Of a stretch of DNA of 64,000 nucleotides, positions 8,207-16,476 are shown in pieces. Under the pieces are notes generated by a model. It was not told the origin of the DNA. It made no database searches and was given only the letters and a program-made list of their open reading frames with translations. How positions within the stretch are numbered: the stretch's first letter is position 1; every line of letters begins with the position of its first letter. Location: assembly GCF_037031225.1 (NCBI RefSeq), contig NZ_JAYEZN010000001.1, forward strand, positions 2,356,001 to 2,420,000. Reading direction: 5' to 3'. The position numbers and the translations under genes are program-made. The stretch comes from Halorientalis sp. LT38. GTDB lineage: Archaea > Halobacteriota > Halobacteria > Halobacteriales > Haloarculaceae.

Positions 8207-8260
8207 CGGTTCTCGATAGGAGTACGGGTGGTAAAAGAGTCCCGTCGGCCTGGGGCCATC

Positions 8261-8398
8261 TCAGTCGTCGGCGGCCTCGCGGCGCTCGCTCGTGTGCTCC
8301 CAGACTTCGGCACAGCCGCAGCCGTCGTCCAGGTCGTCGAGGTGATCAGTAGGCACTTCCTCTTCGTCCGTCTCGGTGTCTGTCGCGTGTTCGGTCAT
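8261..8398 (-). CDS. 45-aa acidic microprotein with GCGC motif
   Basis: Begins MTEHATDTETDEEE and ends in DDGCGCAEVWEHTSERR. The Cys-x-Cys pair followed by a His suggests a metal-binding end. Its ATG overlaps the TGA of the small upstream ORF (ATGA), which argues for coupled translation. Small CxC proteins of this sort are common in haloarchaea; no function can be assigned. Confidence 0.6.
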   Translation of the reverse strand: MTEHATDTETDEEEVPTDHLDDLDDGCGCAEVWEHTSERREAADD

Positions 8399-8493
8399 CG
8401 ATAATCCAGCTCCACGATTGGTTCGCATAGCTCCGGGGCGACGTCCGCGGGGGCGTACTGGCACGCGTCGGTCACACCGTCACTGTCAGTCAT
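8395..8493 (-). CDS. 32-aa ORF coupled to the downstream microprotein
   Basis: Starts MTDSDGVTDACQYAPADV and ends LDYR. It is read on the minus strand from the ATG at 8491-8493 to a TGA that overlaps the next start codon. Two cysteines (positions 11 and 23) are present. The ATGA overlap and the acidic composition support it, but at this length chance cannot be excluded. Confidence 0.45.
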   Translation of the reverse strand: MTDSDGVTDACQYAPADVAPELCEPIVELDYR

Positions 8494-8705
8494 CACTCCC
8501 CTGTACCCCTGCTACTACCATAAGGCCTCTCGCAACCGTAATCCTCACCCCTACTCCCGTATACCGGCAAAGCGTGTGGCCTTTCTCTGACTACGGCCCG
8601 TGATGCCGACTCACACGGCGATTCTGGGGGCACGTTCCGCGCCCGTCCCGGCGAGTTTTGTCCGCGTCGGACCACTCAGGTGTCCCGGGCGCGAAGGCCG
8701 CCTGA

Positions 8706-9044
8706 ATGACCACCGACGTCCACCAGCTCGACGACGGCGCCTGGATCAGCGTCAACGACTCCCGGGAGGTCAACGTCAGCGACCTCTGGCTGCTGGCCAG
8801 ACACGAGTTCTGTGACTGTCAGATGGCGGATTTCCTGGCCGAGGGCGTCGTCGAAGTGGGCGTCGACCCGCCGGACGTCGACGCCCGGTTCGCCGGCCGC
8901 TGCATCCAGTGTGGCACCGAGGGCGTCACCGACTGGCTCACCGTCGGCCGCGTCATCGATCCCGAGGACGGCCGGTTCTACGGCGTCGTCCCCGAGAGCG
9001 TCCACGTACCGCGCAAACGGACGCGCCTGGCGCGTCCGGAATAA
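8706..9044 (+). CDS. Conserved haloarchaeal protein with putative CxC/CxxC zinc site
   Basis: 112 aa starting at an ATG at 8706. Cysteine pairs CDC (about 37-39) and CIQC (about 66-69) are placed like a zinc ribbon or rubredoxin-like knuckle; the rest is acidic and beta-rich. It ends with a basic RKRTRLARPE tail, which could contact nucleic acid or a partner. It lies about 90 bp before the nitrite/sulfite reductase on the same strand but has its own spacing, so cotranscription is uncertain. No known domain is recognised with confidence. Confidence 0.75.
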   Translation: MTTDVHQLDDGAWISVNDSREVNVSDLWLLARHEFCDCQMADFLAEGVVEVGVDPPDVDARFAGRCIQCGTEGVTDWLTVGRVIDPEDGRFYGVVPESVHVPRKRTRLARPE

Positions 9045-9131
9045 TCGGCAAAAAACTCCGGTAGCCCCAAGAGGTGGGGAGGTTTGTCGGGGTGAATGCG
9101 GGTATATGGGTGGGACGCCAGACTAGTTGAT

Positions 9132-10895
9132 ATGCCGAGCAAGGTCGAGAACTGGAAATCTGAGGTCTACGGAAACGACATCCGTGATCATCTCATGGAG
9201 TTCGCGGAGGAGGGCTGGGAGTCGATCCCCGACGACGAGCAGGACGCCTGGTTCGAGCGGTTCAAGTGGTGGGGACTGTACCACCAGCGATCGGGGCAGG
9301 AGAGCTACTTCATGATGCGCATCGGGACGCCCAACGGCGTGATCGAACCCGGGCAACTCGAGGTCATCGGCGAGGTCGCGAAGGAGTACGCGACCGGCCC
9401 GGCCGAGAACCCCGAGTTCGGCGACGCCTACTGCGACTGGACGACCCGCCAGTCGATCCAGCTCCACTGGATCAAACTCGAGGACATCCCGGAGATCTTC
9501 GACAAACTCGAATCCAACGGGCTCTCTGCCCAGCAGGCCTGCGGCGACTCCTGGCGCAACATCGTCGGCTGTCCCGTCGCCGGGAAGGACGAACACGAAC
9601 ACATCGACGCCTGGCCCGTCGCGGAGGAACTCCACGAGACGTTCAAGGGCAACGACGACTACACGAACCTGCCCCGGAAGTGGAAGGTGTCAGTGACGGG
9701 GTGTGACCAGGGCTGTGGCCAGGGCGACATCAACGACCTCGCCTTCGAGCCCGCCGAGAAGGACGGCGAACTCGGCTTCAACGTCCGGGTCGGCGGCGGC
9801 CTCGCCCGCAAGGAGGCCCGCCTCGCCCGCGACATCGACGTCTGGGTGCCCCCGGAGCAGGCCAGCGACGTCGCCGCCGGGATGTCCGCGCTGTTCCGCG
9901 AGTACGGCGACCGCGACGACCGCTTCAACGCCCGCATCAAGTTCCTCGTCGACGAGTGGGGCCCCGAGAAGGTCCGCTCGGTCCTGCAGGAGGAGTTCGT
10001 CGACTTCGAGCTCCCCACCGCGGGCGAGGACATGCGCGACCAATACACCTACAACGCCGGGGGCGACGACGTTCACGGCGACCACGTGGGCGTCCACCAG
10101 CAGCCCGACGGCAATTACTACGTCGGCCTGAACGTCCTCGTCGGCCGGATGGGCGCCGACGACACGCTGGAACTCGCCGAACTCGCCGAGGAGTACGGCT
10201 CCGGCGAAGTACGTCTGACCCAGCGCCAGAACGTCATCGTCACCGACGTGCCCGAGGACGACCTCGACGAGTTCCTCGAGGAACCGCTGCTCGAGGACTA
10301 CTCGCCCGACCCGCACCCGTTCATGCGCGGCTCGATCGCCTGTACCGGCACGGAGTTCTGTTCGCTCTCGATCACCGAGACGAAGAACCGCCAGGTCCGC
10401 TACGCCCGCTGGCTGAAGGAGAACGTCGAACTCCCCGACGGCGTGCAGGACTTCCACATCCACCTCTCGGGCTGTACGGCCTCCTGCGCCCAGCCCCAGA
10501 TCGCCGACGTCTCCCTGCGGGGCATGAAGACCCGGAAGGACGGCGAACCGGTCGAGGCCTTCGACATCGGCCTCGGCGGCGGTCTCGGCGAGAACCCGCA
10601 GTTCGCCGACTGGGTCGAGATGCGCGTCGCCGCCGACGAGGTCCCCGGCTACATCGAGAACCTGCTCGCCGCCTACGAGGCCGAGCGCGAAGCGGGCGAG
10701 AGCTTTCGGGAGTTCATCGCGGCCCGCGACGAGGAGGCCCTGCAGGACCTCGCCGAGGCCGAGGAGACGAGCTACGACGACCCGTACATGCACAACACGA
10801 AGATGACGTGGTACCCCTACGCCGACGAGGACGACATGAACGCCTCGCCGGCGCCGACGGACGGCACCGGCCAGCCGATCCCCTCCGACGACTAG
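9132..10895 (+). CDS. Ferredoxin-dependent nitrite/sulfite reductase (siroheme, 4Fe-4S)
   Basis: 587 aa, the normal size for the assimilatory siroheme reductases that reduce nitrite to ammonia or sulfite to sulfide with six electrons. The cluster-binding motifs are clear: C-x5-C in ACTGTEFCSLS (about residue 410) and C-x3-C in GCTASCAQPQ (about 455). The paralogous N-terminal half has the expected pseudo-motifs (ACGDSW..GC and TGCDQGCGQGD near 195). The ATG at 9132 gives MPSKVENW, the usual N terminus. Without nitrate transport or nasABC genes nearby I cannot choose between nitrite and sulfite. Confidence 0.9.
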   Translation: MPSKVENWKSEVYGNDIRDHLMEFAEEGWESIPDDEQDAWFERFKWWGLYHQRSGQESYFMMRIGTPNGVIEPGQLEVIGEVAKEYATGPAENPEFGDAYCDWTTRQSIQLHWIKLEDIPEIFDKLESNGLSAQQACGDSWRNIVGCPVAGKDEHEHIDAWPVAEELHETFKGNDDYTNLPRKWKVSVTGCDQGCGQGDINDLAFEPAEKDGELGFNVRVGGGLARKEARLARDIDVWVPPEQASDVAAGMSALFREYGDRDDRFNARIKFLVDEWGPEKVRSVLQEEFVDFELPTAGEDMRDQYTYNAGGDDVHGDHVGVHQQPDGNYYVGLNVLVGRMGADDTLELAELAEEYGSGEVRLTQRQNVIVTDVPEDDLDEFLEEPLLEDYSPDPHPFMRGSIACTGTEFCSLSITETKNRQVRYARWLKENVELPDGVQDFHIHLSGCTASCAQPQIADVSLRGMKTRKDGEPVEAFDIGLGGGLGENPQFADWVEMRVAADEVPGYIENLLAAYEAEREAGESFREFIAARDEEALQDLAEAEETSYDDPYMHNTKMTWYPYADEDDMNASPAPTDGTGQPIPSDD

Positions 10896-11090
10896 CACCT
10901 ACTTCTTACTGCGGGGGTCCGCCGTCGGCGAACCCCGTCTGCTCACGGGCGGCGAAGTCGCCCGTTCGCAGGCTATGAGGGGGCGATGCTCCCTCACTAT
11001 TGCAATAGCTTGGGGAAAACTACCGACCCCTCACTTCGTTCGGGTTCGGTGAACCGCACTCTCCGGTCGCGCGGATGCTGGTGCTCAGTA
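10896..11090. repeat. Composite hairpin repeat, copy 1
   Basis: A chain of hairpins on a fixed scaffold: a gggg..cccc stem near 10913-10937, then tctgctcacgggc..gcccgttcgca near 10938-10968, then a tgaggg..ccctca stem, an accga..ttcggt stem, and ggtgaaccgc..gcggatgct near 11048-11080. The same scaffold in the same order recurs at 53701-53890 with different but still self-complementary stem interiors. The remaining bases to 11159 hold no gene that I can support. Confidence 0.6.
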
Positions 11091-11159
11091 CAGAGGATCT
11101 ATGTAGTCCGACGTTCCCTCTATCCGAACGTTCTATCGCACTGCCAGTCCCTAGTTTAT

Positions 11160-11570
11160 TCATTCTGTCTCGGAACCGTAGCCACCGTCCGAGCGGACGT
11201 ATTCGCCGAATTCCTCCACCGTTCCGACAGGTGGGGCACCGAACATCACCCACCGATGGGTGGCTGACTCCGTCGTGTTGAGCAGTTGCCTCGGGACAGC
11301 TGCCCCAACGCGTACTACGCCACCCTCCGGCACCTCGTGGAGGTCCCCGTCGATGTACACCTGGCCCGGACCCTTCGTGCAGACGTAAATCTCTTCCTGG
11401 CGCTCGTGAGTGTGATAGTCGACGACGTCGTCGGGCTCGAGGATGAGCGCGTTGACTCGCATGTCTTCGGCACCGAGAAGCTCCGTAAGTTTCGCATGTT
11501 CGACGCCGGATATCGGAAACGGTTCGGTCCCGATTTCTCCGGCGTCGACGATAGCAAATTCCTCGGCCAT
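11160..11570 (-). CDS. Single-domain cupin protein
   Basis: 136 aa from the ATG at 11570. The cupin signature is visible: motif 1 as DYHTHERQEEIYVC (about 51-64), with two histidines and a glutamate as metal ligands, and motif 2 as PRQLLNTTESATHRW (about 93-107), where the position corresponding to the usual fourth ligand is not a clear histidine. Small cupins of this kind bind a divalent metal and act as isomerases, dioxygenase-like enzymes or sensors. It stands alone and divergent from the next gene. The specific reaction cannot be inferred. Confidence 0.85.
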   Translation of the reverse strand: MAEEFAIVDAGEIGTEPFPISGVEHAKLTELLGAEDMRVNALILEPDDVVDYHTHERQEEIYVCTKGPGQVYIDGDLHEVPEGGVVRVGAAVPRQLLNTTESATHRWVMFGAPPVGTVEEFGEYVRSDGGYGSETE

Positions 11571-11780
11571 GCGAGAATCGAGTACCGACGACGAGATAAT
11601 GCTTCCCGTGTTCGCACGCTCCCGATAGCAGATATTCCACTCGGTATTCGATGGAACCGGCATCCCCGCGAGAACGGGACCGGACGTCCCGATGACGACG
11701 GGAGATGAAGCGAGCGCGGTTCGTCGACGGCGAACCCGTCGAAGAAAAAGGCGGAAGTGCCGGCCGACCAAATCCCGGGT

Positions 11781-12065
11781 ATGGCAAATCGCATTCTCAC
11801 GGTCAACGCGTACACGACGTTCGACCTGCTGGACGGCCGCGTCGAGGGCCACGGTTTCGAGGAGGAGGCACTGGCGGTGCTGAACGTGACCGCGCCCAGG
11901 AACGACCCCGACCACGTGCAACTGCAACTCGAACTCGACAACACGCAGCTCTCTGACGTCGAGCCACACGCCGATCACGTCTCGCTCTCGGCGGCGGAGG
12001 CCCGCGAACTCGCGGCGGAACTCGAGTCCCACGCCGAGAAGGTCGAGGCCGCCCAGTCGGAGTGA
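11781..12065 (+). CDS. DUF6360-like haloarchaeal protein
   Basis: 94 aa starting MANRILTVNAYTTFDLLDG. The first two thirds form beta strands (NVTAPRN..HVQLQLELDNT) and the last third is a helix rich in Ala/Glu (SAAEARELAAELES). The ATG at 11781 is chosen because the preceding in-frame codons are untypical. It matches the small haloarchaeal DUF6360 type, function unknown. About 70 bp separate it from the next gene on the same strand. Confidence 0.75.
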   Translation: MANRILTVNAYTTFDLLDGRVEGHGFEEEALAVLNVTAPRNDPDHVQLQLELDNTQLSDVEPHADHVSLSAAEARELAAELESHAEKVEAAQSE

Positions 12066-12136
12066 GCGGGGGCCGAGTCGGGCGCCCGGACCGTACCGCA
12101 CTACTATGTGGGACGGGGTCGAACCCCACACCGTCG

Positions 12137-12433
12137 ATGGAACCCGACGGGAACCCGGCTTCGCGTGAACTCGGCTTCTGCCCATGCTGTGGCTACCAGT
12201 CCCTCCCGGAGGACCAGCCGGGATCCTACGAGGTCTGTCCCGTCTGCGACTGGATGGACGACCCCGTCCAGTTCCACAATCCTGCCTACGTGGGTGACAC
12301 CAACCACGTCTCGCTGTCGGAGGCCCGCGAGAACTTCGCGGAACACGGCGCCTGCACGGCGGGAGCGGCGCCGGAGACCCGCGACCCGCGCGACGGCGAG
12401 CGCCGGGACCCGAACTGGCCGTACGAGGAGTAG
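12137..12433 (+). CDS. Cysteine-rich CPCC zinc-ribbon-like protein
   Basis: 98 aa. Carries CPCCGYQSL (about 15) and CPVCDW (about 36), the pattern of the CPCC family, followed by a conserved NPAYVGDTNHVSL..AR.NF segment seen in the same family across bacteria and archaea. The two C-x2-C-type pairs probably bind one zinc ion. Function unknown; possibly a partner of a DNA-processing or toxin system in bacteria, which the neighbours here neither support nor refute. Confidence 0.82.
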   Translation: MEPDGNPASRELGFCPCCGYQSLPEDQPGSYEVCPVCDWMDDPVQFHNPAYVGDTNHVSLSEARENFAEHGACTAGAAPETRDPRDGERRDPNWPYEE

Positions 12434-12463
12434 TTTTCTGTCCCCCGCGCCCCAAGTCGGGGT

Positions 12464-13423
12464 ATGTCCGAGTGGACGACCGTGCAGATGCCGGACCTCA
12501 CAGGGAAGACGGTGATCGTGACCGGCGCGAACAGCGGCCTCGGCTTCGAGGCCACGGAGGCCTTCGCCGCCAGCGGCGCGGAGGTGGTCATGGCCTGCCG
12601 GAGCCGCGACCGCGGCGAGTCCGCGGCCGAGGAGATCCGGAGCGAACAGCCGGCCGCCGACCTCTCGGTCTCGAAACTGGACCTGGCCGACCTCGAGGAC
12701 GTGGCGGCGTTCGCCGAGCGGTTCCGGGAGAGCCACGACGACCTGCACGTCCTCTGTAACAACGCGGGCGTGATGGCGATCCCCCGGAGCGAGACGGCCG
12801 ACGGCTTCGAGACGCAGTTCGGCGTCAACCACCTCGGCCACTTCGCGCTGACCGGCCACCTGCTCTCCGTCCTCCGGGACACCGACGGCGAGAGCCGCGT
12901 GATCACCCAGTCGAGCGGGCTCCACGAACGCGGCGAGATGGACTTCTCTGATCTTCAGGGCGAGGACGACTACGACGAGTGGGGCGCCTACGCCCAGAGC
13001 AAACTGGCGAACCTCCTCTTTGCCTTCGAGCTGGATCGCCGCCTCGACGCGGCCGGCATCGATTCGGTCACCAGCGTCGGCTGTCATCCGGGATACGCCG
13101 CCACCAACCTCCAGTATCGCGGCCCCGAGGAGTCGGGGTCGCGGCTCCGACTGCTCGCGATGAAGGTCGCCAACGCGGTCTTCGCGCAGGACGCCGCCGA
13201 CGGCGCGCTGCCGATGCTCTACGCCGCGACCGCCCCCGAAATTTCGGGTGGAGAATACATCGGACCCAGCGGGTTCATGAACATGCGCGGGCCGCCGGCC
13301 GAGGACACTCCCTCACGGCGCTCCCGGGACCCCGAACGCGCCGCCCGGCTCTGGGAGGTGTCCGAGGAACTGACGGGCGTGAGTTACGACCTGCCAGAGG
13401 CGACCGTTGCGTCGGAGGAGTGA
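12464..13423 (+). CDS. Short-chain dehydrogenase/reductase
   Basis: 319 aa classical-type SDR. The NAD(P) motif TGANSGLG is at about residues 21-28, with CRSRDRG after beta-2 favouring NADP. NNAGVMA is near 101, the catalytic Ser is in ITQSSGLH (about 147), and Tyr-x3-Lys is in YAQSKLANLLFA (about 176-180). The SKLAN and PG-containing region (VGCHPGYAATNL) match the retinol-dehydrogenase/WW-oxidoreductase-like subgroup. Substrate unknown. It follows the CPCC gene by 30 bp with no obvious shared pathway. Confidence 0.92.
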   Translation: MSEWTTVQMPDLTGKTVIVTGANSGLGFEATEAFAASGAEVVMACRSRDRGESAAEEIRSEQPAADLSVSKLDLADLEDVAAFAERFRESHDDLHVLCNNAGVMAIPRSETADGFETQFGVNHLGHFALTGHLLSVLRDTDGESRVITQSSGLHERGEMDFSDLQGEDDYDEWGAYAQSKLANLLFAFELDRRLDAAGIDSVTSVGCHPGYAATNLQYRGPEESGSRLRLLAMKVANAVFAQDAADGALPMLYAATAPEISGGEYIGPSGFMNMRGPPAEDTPSRRSRDPERAARLWEVSEELTGVSYDLPEATVASEE

Positions 13424-13500
13424 CGGGAGGGCGAGCGTAGCGAGCCCTCCGAATGTGCGAACGGGCGCAGCGCGCCCGTGAGCCGCGCCCGTTGGCCTGT
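13424..13500. repeat. Inverted partial copy of the composite hairpin repeat
   Basis: Two hairpins, gagggc..gccctc (about 13427-13450) and gcgaacgggcgcagcgcgcccgtgagc (about 13457-13482). Read on the minus strand the second is gctcacgggc..gcccgttcgcac, identical in scaffold to the second stem of the 10.9-kb and 53.7-kb copies. It sits between two convergent genes and could also serve as a bidirectional terminator. Confidence 0.6.
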
Positions 13501-13513
13501 CACCGGCCGGTCG

Positions 13514-14155
13514 TCAACTGCCGTCGGTCGTGGTCGCCGTCGGAGTCGGCGTTCCCGTCGCCGTCCCCTCCTGGCGGTCGCTTCCGGTCGCGAGGTCGCG
13601 CAGCGCGGAGCCGATCGCGTTGAGCCGTTCGTTCTCCCCCTCGATGCCGTGGCGGCGGGCGAGATACTGCGGGTCGTTGTAGGTGACCATCGTCTGGCCG
13701 TTGTCGTCCCAGACCAGGAGCTTCTGTGGGAGGTCGATGGCGACCGAGCGGGACGCCTGCATCAGCGGGGTCCCCACCTCGGGGTTCCCGACCATGACGA
13801 GCCGCGTCGGCGGGAGGTCCCGGTCGACGGAGGCGGCGTTCTGGGCGTGGTCGACCGTCGCGAGGATCGTCATGTCCGAGTTTTCGACGTCGCGCTGGAT
13901 TCGCTGGACCGTCGCGTCGACGCTCTGGTCGACGGTGACGGTGACGAGACCGTCGTCCATCTGGCCCTCGCCGGCCCCGTCGTCTTCCGTCGTCTGTTCT
14001 TCCTCGGTCGTGGCAGTCTCGTCCTGAGTCATGGGCGTGTCCTCCTGGTCGGTCGGCGATCCGGTCGGCGACGCCTGGTCCTCGGGGCCGCCACAGCCGG
14101 CGAGGCCGGCGGCGGCCGACGTCCCGAGGAGCGCGAGCAGTGTCCGTCGGTCCAT
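13514..14155 (-). CDS. DUF302-domain lipoprotein
   Basis: 213 aa. MDRRTLLALLGTSAAAGLAGC is a Tat/Sec lipoprotein signal with a lipobox at Cys21. An acidic Thr/Glu-rich spacer (about 22-75) leads to a DUF302 domain (about 77-195) with the expected DHAQNA, LPPTRLVMVGNP, TPLMQ and DLPQKLLVW blocks. DUF302 proteins are small homodimeric folds, often linked to sulfur or redox chemistry, without a defined reaction. It is convergent with the SDR gene and upstream of a glutaredoxin on the same strand, consistent with a redox setting. Confidence 0.88.
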   Translation of the reverse strand: MDRRTLLALLGTSAAAGLAGCGGPEDQASPTGSPTDQEDTPMTQDETATTEEEQTTEDDGAGEGQMDDGLVTVTVDQSVDATVQRIQRDVENSDMTILATVDHAQNAASVDRDLPPTRLVMVGNPEVGTPLMQASRSVAIDLPQKLLVWDDNGQTMVTYNDPQYLARRHGIEGENERLNAIGSALRDLATGSDRQEGTATGTPTPTATTTDGS

Positions 14156-14275
14156 TCGACAGGAGAGAGGCCGGACGAAGAGTTAGTTATTGGACAGCTA
14201 ATCGGCAAACGGGCGGCGGAATGCCGCGGCTTCTCCGGCGACGGGGCGGTTCGGTACGCGGTGGCGTCCGGACGA

Positions 14276-14518
14276 TCAGGATTCCAGTTCCCGCCGGAGT
14301 TCGGCGGCGTCGACGCGGAACTTGAACTTCGGCTGGCCGTCGACGAACACGTAGGGGACGCGTTCGCCGTACTCCTCGCGGAGGTCGGGGTCTTCGTCGA
14401 CGTCGACCTCCTCGATCGTCACCTCGGAATCGACGTCGGCGGCCACGTCCTCGATGGCCGCCTTGGCCTCCTCGCAGAGGTGGCAGTTCTCGCGGGAGTA
14501 GACGGTGACCGCGGGCAT
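14276..14518 (-). CDS. Glutaredoxin-family thiol protein
   Basis: 80 aa starting MPAVTVYSRENCHLCEEA. The active site is CHLC, a C-x2-C typical of the DUF836/glutaredoxin-like group. The cis-proline segment is RVPYVFVDGQ and a C-terminal helix ends in LRRELES. The start at 14518 fits the beta-1 strand, whereas a start 10 codons upstream adds only a hydrophobic tail. It sits 27 bp downstream of a CoA-disulfide-reductase-like flavoprotein on the same strand, so an oxidoreductase pair is plausible. Confidence 0.85.
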   Translation of the reverse strand: MPAVTVYSRENCHLCEEAKAAIEDVAADVDSEVTIEEVDVDEDPDLREEYGERVPYVFVDGQPKFKFRVDAAELRRELES

Positions 14519-14544
14519 GGGGAGTGCTGGAACCGCCGCCGGGA

Positions 14545-15972
14545 TCAATCTTCCAGTTTCCCGCCGAGCACCTTCGCGGCGACGAGGATCGGGTCCCAGA
14601 CGGGGCTAAAGGGCGGGGCGTAGGCCAGGTCCGTCCGCTCCAGGTCACCGACGGTCATCTCGCCCTCCAGTGCCGTCGCGACCGTGTCGATCCGGATCGC
14701 GGCGCGGTCGGTGCCGACGATGCTCCCGCCGAGCAGGCGCTCGCTCTCCCGGTCGGCGACGAGCGTCACCGTCGTCTCGGCCGCGCCGGGGTAGTAGCCC
14801 GACCGCGACCCGGCGGTGATCGTCTCGCTGACGGGGTCGAACCCGGCCTCGCGCGCACCGTCTTCGAGCAGGCCGACCCGACCGCACTCCAGGTCGAAGG
14901 CCTTGACGACGGCCGTGCCCGCGATGGTCCCCACGGGGGTCGGATCGCCCGCGACCGTCGTGCCGACGGCCCGGCCCGCGCGGTTGGCGGTCAGCCCCAG
15001 CGGCACCCACGCCGACTCGCCGGTCACGACGTGGTCGTCCTCTGCGCAGTCGCCCGCCGCGTAGACGCCGTCGACGCTGGTCTGGCCGTGCTCGTCGACC
15101 ACGACGGCCCCGTCTTCGCCGATTTCGACGTCGGTCCCGTCGAGCAGGTCGGTGTTCGGCCGGACGCCGACGCCGACGACGGCCAGTTCGGTATCGAGCG
15201 CGCTCCCGCCGACACACTCCAGGTGCTCGACGCGGCCGTCGCCGGTCAGGCGCGCGACCTCCTCGTTCAGGTGCCAGGTGACGCCCTGCTCGCGGAGGTG
15301 GTCGACGACCGCGTCGCCGACGGCCTCGCCGAACGGGCCCAGCGGACGTTCGCCGCGCTGGAAGACGTGGACGTCCAGCCCGTGGGCGGAGAGGGCCTCG
15401 GCCATCTCGACGCCGACGTAACCGCCGCCGACGATGGCCGCTGTCTCCGGGGGTTCCATCGCGCCGAACCGCTCGACGCGCTCGCGGTCGACGTAGGCCT
15501 CGCCACCGACGTCTGCCAGCGCGTCCTCGTCGGGGTCGAGCAGGAAGGCGCGGATGGCGGCCGCGTCGTCCAGCCCGTGGACCGGAAACGCGCCGTCGAG
15601 GTCCGAGCCCTGGATCGGGCCGGTCACCGGCCGCGCGCCGGTCGCGACGAGCAGGTCGCCGTAGTCCTGCTCGAACTCCCCGTCCGGACCATCGACGGTG
15701 ACCGTCTTCTCGTCTGGCGAGACGCCGACGACCTCGTGGTTCCGGTGGAGGTCGATGTCGCGCTCCGCGACGTCCTCGGGGGTCAGCGAGAGGAGGTCCT
15801 CGAGTTTCTCGACCTCGCCCTTCACGAAGTAGGGTTCCCCGCAGTGGGCGTAGGAGACCCACGCGCCCTTCTCGTAGACGACCACCTCGCGCTCCGGGGC
15901 CTCGCGTTTGCACTTGCTCGCGGCGCTCAGTCCCGCGGCGTCGCCGCCGACGACCACGAATGGCTCTGCCAT
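14545..15972 (-). CDS. FAD/NAD-dependent flavoprotein of the CoA-disulfide reductase / NADH oxidase group
   Basis: 475 aa. FAD-binding VVVGGDAAGLSAA is at the N terminus. A single redox cysteine lies in YAHCGEPYFV (about 43-47), the hallmark of CoA-disulfide reductase and NADH oxidases rather than a CxxxxC disulfide reductase. The NAD-binding VGGGYVGVEMAE is near 180, the second FAD motif is VYAAGDCAE near 305, and a C-terminal dimerisation domain follows. It probably reduces a low-molecular-weight disulfide (CoA or gamma-glutamylcysteine type) or oxygen. The glutaredoxin follows immediately. Confidence 0.87.
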   Translation of the reverse strand: MAEPFVVVGGDAAGLSAASKCKREAPEREVVVYEKGAWVSYAHCGEPYFVKGEVEKLEDLLSLTPEDVAERDIDLHRNHEVVGVSPDEKTVTVDGPDGEFEQDYGDLLVATGARPVTGPIQGSDLDGAFPVHGLDDAAAIRAFLLDPDEDALADVGGEAYVDRERVERFGAMEPPETAAIVGGGYVGVEMAEALSAHGLDVHVFQRGERPLGPFGEAVGDAVVDHLREQGVTWHLNEEVARLTGDGRVEHLECVGGSALDTELAVVGVGVRPNTDLLDGTDVEIGEDGAVVVDEHGQTSVDGVYAAGDCAEDDHVVTGESAWVPLGLTANRAGRAVGTTVAGDPTPVGTIAGTAVVKAFDLECGRVGLLEDGAREAGFDPVSETITAGSRSGYYPGAAETTVTLVADRESERLLGGSIVGTDRAAIRIDTVATALEGEMTVGDLERTDLAYAPPFSPVWDPILVAAKVLGGKLED

Positions 15973-16093
15973 GGTCCACTATTCGACGGCTGGACCATAG
16001 TGTTCGGGTGAGCTCCCGGTAACGCCACGGGGGCACGGACGGCGATCGCGCCCGCCGGGAAGGGGTCGCCACGCCCGTTCCAGGGGGCGCTTG

Positions 16094-16120
16094 TTCACGC
16101 GCTGAAAGAGCCTATTTATA
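16094..16120. promoter_or_regulatory. TTCACGCGCTGAAA site beside a TATA box
   Basis: A near-palindromic 14-mer (16094-16107; TTCA-N5-TGAA) is followed by tatttata at about 16112. Exactly the same 14-mer occurs at 19951-19964 next to the TATA box of the PadR/winged-helix intergenic region. Shared identity at two promoters suggests a common regulator; the direction of the 16.1-kb promoter is not clear. Confidence 0.4.
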
Positions 16121-16183
16121 GGTCCATTCACGGAGAGAGAACGCTCGTCGGTGTTTATGGATCGATAGCGACTGGTCGAGCGT

Positions 16184-16426
16184 ATGACCGACGACGCCGA
16201 CCCCGAGATCGTACCGACGACGGCGTACCTGCCCGACCACCTGGTGGGCGGCGGGAGCGCGACGATTCCGACCGTCAGGGCGGCCGACAACGACGGAAAC
16301 GGCGACGAAGACGAGTCGAGGGCGGAGACGGAGGCGACCGACGCGGACGGGCCCGCGAACGCGACCGCCGAGGTCTGCCGGTCGTGGCGTCGCCGGCGGT
16401 CGGCGTCGAAGTCGTTCCCGTTCTGA
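16184..16426 (+). CDS. Small acidic hypothetical protein with basic C terminus
   Basis: 80 aa, MTDDADPEIVPTTAYLPDHL, then a long Asp/Glu/Ala stretch and a basic end (SWRRRRSASKS). A TATA-like gtttatgg is centred about 27 bp before the ATG, exactly right for a leaderless mRNA, which is the best support for a real gene. No family recognised; low-complexity composition leaves doubt. Confidence 0.45.
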   Translation: MTDDADPEIVPTTAYLPDHLVGGGSATIPTVRAADNDGNGDEDESRAETEATDADGPANATAEVCRSWRRRRSASKSFPF

Positions 16427-16476
16427 GCCGCCCGTAACCGACGCACCCATAGGGCGGGCCCGGATACCGCACGTCA

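Noticed and set aside
13478-14623. Plus-strand open frame across the DUF302 and glutaredoxin genes
   Set aside because: It runs antisense to two recognisable proteins and an intergenic gap; low-complexity Arg/Val-rich product.
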